From assembly GCA_030549175.1 (NCBI GenBank), contig JAUKUA010000010.1, forward strand, positions 248,001-312,000: a DNA stretch of 64,000 nucleotides. The letters are read 5' to 3'. Source of the stretch: Lasiosphaeris hirsuta. Lineage: Eukaryota; Ascomycota; Sordariomycetes; Sordariales; Lasiosphaeriaceae. A program made the position numbers and the translations under genes. Below the pieces are notes generated by a model, which saw only the letters and a program-made list of their open reading frames with translations, made no database searches and was not told the origin of the DNA. How positions within the stretch are numbered: position 1 is the first letter of the stretch; each line of letters opens with the position of its first letter. Shown here in pieces: positions 56,001 through 64,000 of the stretch.

Positions 56001-59000
56001 TTAAGCCGCTTTAAGAGATATTAATAATATAAAGATCTTAAATCTTTTAAAGATATTTAAAATATAAGACGTTATAATATTTATAACTAAGCTTTTATTT
56101 CCTAAGATTATAAAGGAAGTATAGTTTTAATAATAGTAGTTTAAATTAAAAACTACTTTTGTTATATTAAAGTCCTATAAATAGTCCAGCTAATACTATT
56201 ATAACTACTAATATAGTAGAAAGATATTATATTTTATGTTAAAAGAAGAGATTTTAAATACTATATAAGAAAAGTATTTTACTTAGTATCATAAAACGAT
56301 TTCCTTAATATACTTCTTACTTAATTTAAGATTGATAGTTCTATTAAAGGCTTCTAAAGGTTTTAAGATCGTTTTATACATATAAAAGATGTTCTATTTT
56401 CTAATAAGATTTTTACTTATGACTAGGCTTAAGGTACTAAGGTTTAAAAATACTCGGATAGAGATTTTCTTAGTTCTATAGTAAATAATAGTTATAGAAA
56501 TAATCTTATAAGTACTATAATATAGTTCGTAGTTTTACTTAACCTTTTTATAAGAGAGTTTCTTTATATTATAATAAGTACGCTTCTTAGTAGAGGTTAT
56601 GGCGTGTCAAGGTATAATTTCCGATGTTATAAGTTTTGGAGTATTAGTTAAAAATCCGATGTATCTTTATTATTAGATAATTTAATAATATAAGAAAAAA
56701 GCTTAAGATAATTTATTTCTGTTATAGTAAAAACCTTAGCTTTCTTAGATAGTTAAGGAGAGATATTCTTATTTCTTTTATATTTAGCTTTAGAGATTTT
56801 CTTAAATAGCTTAGAGATATTCTTATTATCTTCAGTTTTCTTACTATAACATTTAAGAGTATTATAACCTTAACGTTTATAACGGTAATATCCTTTACTT
56901 ATCTTATGCTTATTAATTATAACTTAGTTTATCTCGATAATAACTTCCTTATAAGTTTATTAATATTTCGTTTAAGTAAATACTAAAGACTTATCCTTTT
57001 TATTTTGTTACTTTTACTTTATATCTTTCTTAAGCCTTTTTACGGATATTAAACTAAGATAAAAGCTAAAGGTATTTATTTCCTCTTAGTAATTATTCTT
57101 CTTTGAACGTTTCTTATTATTTAAAGTAAACTTTTCTTTTTTTACTTAGCTTTATAATTAATTTTACAATTCTTTACTTTATCTTTATAAATTAAGCTAA
57201 TAGTAATAATAACTTCGAGAAAGTTAATATCATTAGAAGGAAGATATTCTATATATAAATAAATTAAGTTTATTATAATATCAGAGATAGTATTAATAAC
57301 TAGTAATTATAAGGCTTAACTATTAAGATCGATAGTATAATTAAGTTCTTAGAATTTTATTATATACTCGTTTATGTTTTTATTATAGGTCAGAGCTTTT
57401 ATAGCCTCATAGTTCTTAACTCTTCGTGTTAAGTTACGAAAACGTTTAACTATAATAGTAATATAGTTATTTTATTAATTTACTAAGCTAAGCTTTTCGA
57501 TCTAAGTCTTTCTTTTTTGATATTATTTAAGGACAGTTCTTTTAGTAAAGATATTAATAAAGTTAATCTTAGTCTTATCATTAAGGAAACTTTATTTATA
57601 GACATTAAAATATTTCTTAATAAAATGTTATTATGTCTTAAATTTACCTTTATCCTTTTTATTATATTTTTTAGGTTTTACCATAGTTATAGTAATATCT
57701 TAACTATAGAATTTCTAAATTATATTAGTATTATTACAAATTAAATCTTAGTTAATATAGATAAGGTCGAGAAAGATTACTATAAGGTTATATAGGGATA
57801 AAAGACTTTAGAAGCTTAGACCCTAAGGTCTTAAAAGTCTTAGAAGCTTAGATAAGCTTCTTAATAGTTTAAGAAGACTAGAAGATAAACTTATATAATA
57901 GAGATTATTATCTAAGTTATTATTATTATTACTGTTATTTAGAAAAAGTAATATTTTTATCTTAATATAACAGGAAGGTAAACTTCCTCCTATGTTTCTA
58001 CTTCTTATTTTAATATCGGAGTTTTATATACTATTAACCTATCTCCAAGCTTATACTAAGATCTCCCGGGTAACCTTTCTTTAGAGATTATAGTTTAAGA
58101 AGAGGTCTTCGTCTTAATCGAAATATTATATAAAAGTTAATTTCTTAGATAGTTATAATAACCATCATAAAAGTTTAACAGATAAGATTTTTTATAAACG
58201 TATCATAACTCTTTAAATGATCTGTTCCTTATCGTAAGGCCTTACTCATATTAACTTTAATATAAGAGCTTCTTTAATAAGGTTATTAAAATAAACTTTA
58301 AGTTATTTAAATAGTTCTTAGTCCTTCAGGGTTTATAATACTTCCGGCTATTAAAGTACTATAAAAAAATTAAGTTAACTTTAAACTGTAATAAACTAAT
58401 AGTTAAATTCTATATTATAATAATCTTAACAAACTTACTTTTCTTCTTAAATATAAAAAAGTTTCTTAACTTTAATAAACTTAGTATTTTATTTCTTAAC
58501 CTATGTCTCTTATTCTTATATTTACTATACCTACTATAATTTTTACTTAGTAATTTCTTTACAAAGAGCTTTAATACGTATGATAATAAGGTTAAAAGAT
58601 TTTTTACATTAAGCCGTTTAAGTAATAAACTAAGCTAGTTTCTAATTAACCTCGATACTAAAAGTAGTATAAGAGACTTTTAGTTTTTACTAAGTACTTT
58701 TAAAAACATATTAATTTATCTTAATATATTATATTATTAACTAATAGTTAGTAACTAAGGTAGTAAATATAAAAGTAAGTAAATTAAACCTCTCTTAGTC
58801 TTTATATATATTATTAATAAAGAAGTAAAGTTCTTTATAAACTTTAGTAACTTAATTATAAAAGTAAATAAACTATTAAAATAATTTAGTAAGAATTTCG
58901 AAATTTAATAAAAATATAAAAAACTTCTTAATAGTTTATATCTTTATCTTAGAAGATTTTTAAATTATAAGGTCAGTCCCTAAGTTAGATTTAGTTTTCT

Positions 59001-59095
59001 AACCTTAAAGTATAACTAAATATAATATAAAGTTACTAAATATTATAAATAAAGTAACAGATAAGAGATTATTCTTTTAAAAAAGAAAGATTATT
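53028..59095 (-). pseudogene. Gypsy gag-pol interior of copy 2, RIP-inactivated
   Basis: It is colinear with 6065-12239 but more AT-rich. The RT segment is recognisable on the minus strand at about 55430-55600 by comparison with 8420-8582. No open frame exceeds about 75 codons. There is no functional product. Confidence 0.75.
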
Positions 59096-60423
59096 TATAA
59101 TATAAGTTAGCTTATAAAGATCTAAGATATAATAACTATAAGATAAGATATTAATTAAAAAGTCAGACTATAAAGCTTTAACCTTTTTTTAACTCTCGAC
59201 TTAACCGTTTAATAAACTATCTTAATAATTACTATTAGTCTAGTTTAGAACTTTCATACGATAGACTTAGGGACTTAATCTTTATAAAGCTAATAAGTAT
59301 AAGGTCTGATTTAAAAGTTTAAAATAGAATGGTAAGAAAGTTAACTATCGTAATATAAAATAATAAAAAGCTAAGAAGAAAGAGATTTAGGGAGATAAAA
59401 TGATTTAATAAAAGATAAGATATAATATTTCGTAGTTACAAGTCAAAAAAAACAAAAAGGTTTATAAGATTATATTACCTCTTAACTTTATTAAAATTTA
59501 ACTAATAATCTTTCTAAGTTTATCTAAAGAAAACTAGAGAACTTCTTCCTCTCGAAGATCTATCATAACGTACCTATCTTATTTATAAAAGGCTATATAT
59601 AAAATACAAAGATACTAAAATACTTAAAGGATCCTCTTAACTATCCGTCGGTCCTAAATCTCCTTTCTAGCCACCCGTCTCTCGCGTCCTATAAATCAGT
59701 AGCTATAAGCCAAGTAAAGCCGGCCTATTATACGTTAGTCCATAGCCGGTATTAATACTTATTTATATAGCTCTAGCGGCATAGTATCCATTACTATAGG
59801 TGTTCCTTCACGTCCTTAGTACTTACGTTAGCCACAGCGCTATTAGGTTGATTCCTAGGTCGGCTGTCACAGTAATGGTTCCCTTCGTGACTTATACGCG
59901 GGAGTCGCGGCCACCTGTTACCACTGAAGCTAGACTCCAGAGAACGTTAGGTTCCGGGTCTTCTAAAGGAATACCAGCGATAGCGGGGAGGTCCATGATT
60001 CGAAAGACCAGCTGTAGGGTCTAGGCTGATTATGTAGGCCCTGACTACGATACTGAGGTTGAATGGCTTGTCCATGACAAATCTGAAGTCTAATAACATC
60101 GCCTAGCACGGGCGAGATCCGTTATACAGCTACTCTGGCTTGTGAGTGGTTCTAGGCATTCCATCGTAACCCGTAGGTGCTTAGGAGAACCCGCTGACCT
60201 ACGTGTCGGCTGAATAGGCCATAAGCCACGCGTGGGATCATGTCCCGAGGTTGAGCTACGTTGTAGCCATCCTCTATGATGATTCCCTTATCCACGTGAT
60301 CCGTGATGGATGTTCGTGGGTCAATAGGTATGTGCTTCTTGTGTGTGGTTCGTGCCGCTGGTGTGTAGCTCGGTCAAGGAGGTCAGTGACCCTGTTGACC
60401 TAGGTGAGCCTACCAGTGTGACA
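59096..60423 (-). repeat. 5' LTR of Gypsy copy 2
   Basis: This is the partner of 51700-53027. Here the inner (left) part is saturated with transitions (TATAATATAAGTTAG...) and the outer part from about 59640 is close to consensus, ending CCAGTGTGACA. The mutation pattern is the mirror image of the other LTR. Confidence 0.9.
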
Positions 60424-60428
60424 GTCGT

Positions 60429-61088
60429 TTACTTAAGTAAAAAAGGATTATTACGATATTAGCTTTTAAAATATACTTTCCTTATAGTAACTACGTACAG
60501 AGGAATGGTATAGCCGTTTGACTATATAGCTTAGATTACTATGACCTATTCCCAATTGTTAGGTTAGACCTTTTTCGTCTTCCTATGATTATTAAATGAG
60601 GTAATAACGAGGGTAGGTAAGATTTGGCCTATTAAAAACCTAGTCTTGTCGAAATTTTAAATATCCGACTCTTAGATTCTATACTTCGTGATTATGTTGT
60701 AAACAAGGTTAAACCACGTGTTAATTATCTTTAGATCTTTATATTTGGCCCTTTAGTAGTCGTACAAACGTGACCAACGTGTCCGAAGCTCTGGTTATCG
60801 TCATACGAAGTTAGAAGCCTAACGTAGTTTAACACGTAATACGCTATACGTTACACGTAGTAAATTAGCCATATCTCCTACTAGGTTGTATCCTGGCGAA
60901 AATCCTTACTCGTATAGGTCAAGGATCCTTCGTATAATGACCTCCTCTTCAAGGAAATCTAAATTTCTATTACTGGGGATTACATTTACTCACGGGAGTA
61001 TTTCGTTTTGTCGTCGCTTCAGTATTCTTCGGTCGACCAAATACCGTTTTGCAACGGTTCTAAGGCGAAGTTTCTTGTCACGTTCCAT
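60429..61088 (-). pseudogene. Fot1/pogo transposase, N-terminal part
   Basis: From the Met at 61088 the frame gives a helix-turn-helix-like start (KLRLRTVAKRYLVDRRILKR) and then the CENP-B type segment LEEEVIIRRILDLYE, a stop, and GFSPGYNLVGDMANLLR. This matches the family pattern LTxxEEExLVxxIxDLDxRGFPPR. Stops sit where CGA or CAG codons would be turned into TGA or TAG. The coding sequence is cut at 60429 by the Gypsy target site and continues from 51694 leftwards. Confidence 0.8.
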
Positions 61089-61236
61089 AGCTTGAACGGT
61101 AAGCTATACTTGTACTTCATTTCGTGCGGCGGGTATGTTTTGTTGTGGAGGAATTTGCAATGTCGCGCGAAAGTTCAATTGGGGTGGGAAAAGTAGGCGT
61201 ACGCTATGAGTGGGCACACGCTATACAGACACGTTA

Positions 61237-62618
61237 CTTTAGAGATTTAAACATAGTATTAATTACTTTAAAAAAAACTTCTTATTGTATAAATACATGG
61301 TAAGTTATTAAACCTAAGAACCTTGTTAGGGGTAGGGCACTTCCAGGCGCACAGGCATACAGGGTGTCGTGCCTGCACAGGCCAACAGGTCTGTGCTCCA
61401 GCCCACCACCTATTTCCTCGCGTAGGTGCAAGACCACTTCCTGAATCCTACACCTACTCTTCATAGCAGATAGTAGTAATACAGTACATTACCACTCTAA
61501 CAAACTTGCTATATTATTTAAGAACTCTAATTAAGTCCTGATAGTAGTAAATTACTCTGTTATATTTTGAAGTATGAAACAGAAGTATTCCAAACACCAT
61601 CTTTTCATAGTTCTACTTGTATAAGTAAGGGGCTTCCACCCGATATCCCCAACACTCATACAACATACAATAAGGGAGGCTTTGGTCATCGGTATCTTGA
61701 GGCACGGCGATAATCACTAAAGAATATGCAATTCGCACACAGCCCCACAGACCAACACACATCCACCGAGGACGAAGACTCCATAAACGATGAATGGACC
61801 AACGTACGTTTGGAAACAATTGTTACGCCTTCTCTTGGGTAATTGGCAGCCCACAGATGGCACATATGGTCGCTAATGGCATACACCGCCGGACGTGGAT
61901 GACGGCAGATTGGGATGGCGAATGTGTGGCTTGTGTTGAAACGGGCGTCGACGGAAAGGTTGACGACGATTTCCCTGGTGCGGCCTGAGTCCAGAGCGGG
62001 GGAGGGGGTTGGATATCAAGGCTGATGTTGGTTAGATGGGGGGACTGAAATGGGTACCTGATTTGTTCAAGGATCAATGCAACTGGGGGAAGAAAGCTGT
62101 GAGACTTGAGATTGCGTGTAGACTGCTTGACTACCTGTGATCAACCATCACCTTTGATCAACCATTTAGACCTGTGGAAATTATTTGGCTTACTTGAAAG
62201 AGGAATAACAGGTAACTTGACATAAAATAGTGCCATTTTTTTATTTGTACCAAAAACAAATTCTTTCGCTTTCCTCCTTATTATGGCAATAAATGTAGGT
62301 ATACAAAAGCCCTCTCCCCTCAAGTTCTCCAGCTATCCTGGCTTAGGGCTCTTGTTGCCCTCGGTGGTCAAGGGCGTCGTTGATGGAAAGCTGTTGGCGG
62401 GCCCCCCCGCAGGTGTGGCCCATGCCCACCACTGGTGCCAGCCAACCTTCCTAGCGATAGCTTAGCTATCTTCCTGCACACCACTACTAGAATACATCAC
62501 TCACTTTATCATCCCGACCTGCCCTGCCCACGTAACTACGCCGCCCTCTCGCTGGAGCCCGAAAGCTACCACATATCCCGCCTCGACCAGATCCCATACC
62601 CCGCAGCTGCTCTCGTCC
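61237..62618. other. Gap between transposon block and NRPS, possible Cys-pair ORF start
   Basis: 61237-61290 is probably the truncated remainder of the hAT-like copy. From 61300 the composition is normal. On the minus strand at 61838-61895 a start-like segment, MPLATICAICGLPITQEKA, has a CxxC pattern. Coding-like sequence continues to about 61613 only by changing frame, so a multi-exon or broken small gene is possible. Nothing else is assigned. Confidence 0.3.
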
Positions 62619-64000
62619 CTACTCGTGGTTTTGATCCACGTCTGCGGCCAAGCTGCGCCCGCCGACGCCAAGCCACTTGTCGCCATCCTCTCCAAGGAGC
62701 GAATCCAACAGCATCCCCCCCGATGATTCCGCCGCTAGCAGCTCAATCGCGGCACACAGACAAGACAATAACCGGTCCGCCACCTCGGCCGAAACTGCCC
62801 CCTCGCGATACCCGAACGCGACTTCAATGTGGTTGGGGGCATGCGAGACCGATGTGATGGCGATGTCCGAGGGGTCCTGCGCGCCGTCTGGCAGGCTGAT
62901 GCTTGCGCGGTACGTGGCTCCGCCGATATCCAGCGTCCACCGCGGCGCACGGTCAAGATGATTGACGCGCGTGGTAAAGAATGTGGCTGTACTACCACCA
63001 CCACCACCACCACCACCCGCCACCTCCGCCCCGAAACACTCGGCGAGGATGGAGCGAAACCCGACCGTCTCGTGCTGAAGCCGTGTGATGTACTGGTCCT
63101 GGATGGCGTCGAGAAAATGGCGGACCGGCACGTCGCCGCCGAGAACCGTGCGCACGGGAACGATATTGGCGCAGCAGCCGGCGGCGCGGGCTGCCACGGG
63201 GTGCCCTGTGTTGCGGCCCGAAACAACCTCTCCAAAGACCACGTCGGTCATGCCCGTGTAGCGGGCGATTGTGAGCCCCCAGGCGGCCCTGATGAGCGTG
63301 GCAGCAGTGGTGGTGGTGGTGCTTCCCCCTGGACGCGATCCAAACTGGCTCGGTAGGGAGGTGGTGCGTGTGGCGTGGTGGATGAGCTTTGACGGAGCAC
63401 GTTGGTCCCGCGGAGCGATACGCGGCATCGATGAGCCCTCCAGGAGGCTGCGCCAGTAACGGACGCTCTCCTCCTTCGATGTCTCAGGGGTGGCCGAGAG
63501 TGCGGAAATGTAGTGTATGAAGTTGGAGGGCTCGGCCGAGGTCGCTCCACCCGCATAGATTGCCCTTAGGTCGTCGAGGAAGTACGACATGGAGATGGCG
63601 TCATACTCTGCGTGGCTGAGGCGGAACAGGATGCGATGCCGCGACGGGCTGGTGATGATGGCGAACTCGACAAACGGCCGGCCGAAACATGGTGGGCGGT
63701 TCATGTCTTGCGCAACCAGCCTGTTTGTGAACTCGTCCATGGTTATGTCATCATCATCCGTCTCGAAATGCGCGATGTCGGGTTGCCACTTTTGCAGCGC
63801 TACCTGCAGCAGCTGTTCCCTCGCAAAAACGTATGCCGTCCTCAAGATGCCGTGCTGTCTGACGAGCTGCCAACAGCTGGCTCTCCATTTCTCCAAGTCG
63901 CAGGGGCCCTCCCGGTCCAGGGTGACGTGTGCGAGCAGGTCGCGCGACGCCCGCAGTGCCGACGTGACGGAAAGAGCCTGGAAGTCAGTGACCGGGGCAG
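62619..64000 (-). CDS. Nonribosomal peptide synthetase, C-terminal condensation domain (partial)
   Basis: The frame is open from the window edge (PVTDFQALSV...) to a stop at 62619, about 460 residues of one condensation domain. Visible marks are LVRQHGILRTAYVF (the family's RHxxLRT), FRLSHAEYDAIS (63597-63620) for the active-site HHxxxDG motif, and FGEVVSGRN (motif VFGxxxSGR). The SHAxYD form, with Ser replacing the first His, is common in terminal condensation domains of fungal NRPSs such as siderophore synthetases; the usual final Gly is Ala here. A poly-Gly run from CAC repeats lies at about 62989-63018. No thiolation or thioesterase domain follows, so this is the protein's C-terminus. The product is unknown. 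It lies beside a transposon block. Confidence 0.85.
   Translation of the reverse strand, partial: APVTDFQALSVTSALRASRDLLAHVTLDREGPCDLEKWRASCWQLVRQHGILRTAYVFAREQLLQVALQKWQPDIAHFETDDDDITMDEFTNRLVAQDMNRPPCFGRPFVEFAIITSPSRHRILFRLSHAEYDAISMSYFLDDLRAIYAGGATSAEPSNFIHYISALSATPETSKEESVRYWRSLLEGSSMPRIAPRDQRAPSKLIHHATRTTSLPSQFGSRPGGSTTTTTAATLIRAAWGLTIARYTGMTDVVFGEVVSGRNTGHPVAARAAGCCANIVPVRTVLGGDVPVRHFLDAIQDQYITRLQHETVGFRSILAECFGAEVAGGGGGGGGSTATFFTTRVNHLDRAPRWTLDIGGATYRASISLPDGAQDPSDIAITSVSHAPNHIEVAFGYREGAVSAEVADRLLSCLCAAIELLAAESSGGMLLDSLLGEDGDKWLGVGGRSLAADVDQNHE

Larger units (their letters stand above)
51700..60423 (-). mobile_element. Complete Gypsy LTR retrotransposon, family A (copy 2)
   Basis: 8,724 bp with LTRs 51700-53027 and 59096-60423, each 1,328 bp, starting TGTGACAC and ending GTGTGACA in the less mutated copies. 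The 5-bp duplication GTCGT flanks it (51695-51699 and 60424-60428). The interior matches 6065-12239. On the minus strand a purine-rich tract (CTTAGGAAGAGAGATAG) borders the left LTR, so the left LTR is the 3' LTR and transcription runs leftwards. RT-like sequence lies at about 55430-55600. The interior is heavily RIP-mutated and non-coding. Confidence 0.9.
50407..61234 (-). mobile_element. Fot1/pogo-type DNA transposon with nested insertions
   Basis: Inverted ends: 50407 starts ACGTGTCTACATAGCGTATG and the reverse complement from 61234 starts ACGTGTCTGTATAGCGTGTG, with similarity for about 75 bp. TA flanks both ends (50405-50406 and 61235-61236), the expected Tc1/mariner duplication. Removing the Gypsy element plus its duplication (8,729 bp) and the solo LTR plus its duplication (238 bp) leaves 1,861 bp, close to known Fot1 size. 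The transposase is on the minus strand, with its N-terminus at 60429-61088 and C-terminus at about 50640-50830. Confidence 0.85.

Noticed and set aside
62829..63356. 175-residue plus-strand frame over the NRPS
   Set aside because: It is the antisense of the condensation domain; its Thr run is the complement of the poly-Gly CAC repeat.

Overview
The window looks like nuclear DNA of a filamentous ascomycete (Pezizomycotina, most likely Sordariomycetes). The evidence is short GT-AG introns of about 45-100 nt with CTNAC-like branch sites, a NACHT/ankyrin NLR, a mitochondrial sulfide:quinone oxidoreductase, a fungal ABCB full transporter, an NRPS condensation domain, and two large AT-rich transposon blocks. 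In those blocks, copies of one element differ by C-to-T and G-to-A changes that create stop codons, which is the signature of repeat-induced point mutation (RIP). All boundaries and exon joins were derived by reading the sequence; no alignment or database search was run.

Layout. Positions 1-17037 are a nested transposon block. It holds the end of a hAT-like element, a 234-bp LTR (family C), a Gypsy element (family A, coding on the minus strand) whose left LTR is split by a hAT-like element, and several copies of a related long LTR (family B) in both orientations. Positions about 17.1-48.7 kb are a gene island with normal base composition. In order it has a non-RD protein kinase-like gene (-), two decayed cell-surface/VWA genes (-), a fragment of a berberine-bridge type FAD oxidase (-), an adenylate/UMP-CMP kinase-like gene (+), a Copia remnant (+), a full-length 11-exon ABC transporter (+), an intronless PHP/DUF3604-like predicted metallohydrolase (+), a NACHT-ankyrin NLR (+), sulfide:quinone oxidoreductase (-), a Ulp1-type cysteine protease (+) and an ankyrin remnant (-). 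Positions 49.2-61.2 kb are the second transposon block. It is resolved here as an LTR-B fragment carrying a hAT-like end, which is interrupted by a 1.86-kb Fot1/pogo element (TA duplication). That element contains a 233-bp solo LTR (5-bp duplication CGTAT) and a complete 8,724-bp Gypsy element with two 1,328-bp LTRs (5-bp duplication GTCGT). At the right edge, 62.6 kb to the end, is the C-terminal condensation domain of an NRPS on the minus strand, running off the window.

How the parts fit. The ABC exporter and the DUF3604-like protein lie in tandem with about 0.5 kb between them and could form a small export/detoxification pair; this is inference. The NLR, the HGD-type kinase and the ankyrin remnant fit a fungal non-self recognition repertoire. 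The same transposon families flank the gene island on both sides, with the two Gypsy copies in direct orientation, so the roughly 32-kb island sits between recombination-competent repeats. The NRPS beside the second block suggests the edge of a secondary-metabolite cluster continuing beyond the window. No rRNA, convincing tRNA gene or CRISPR array was seen.
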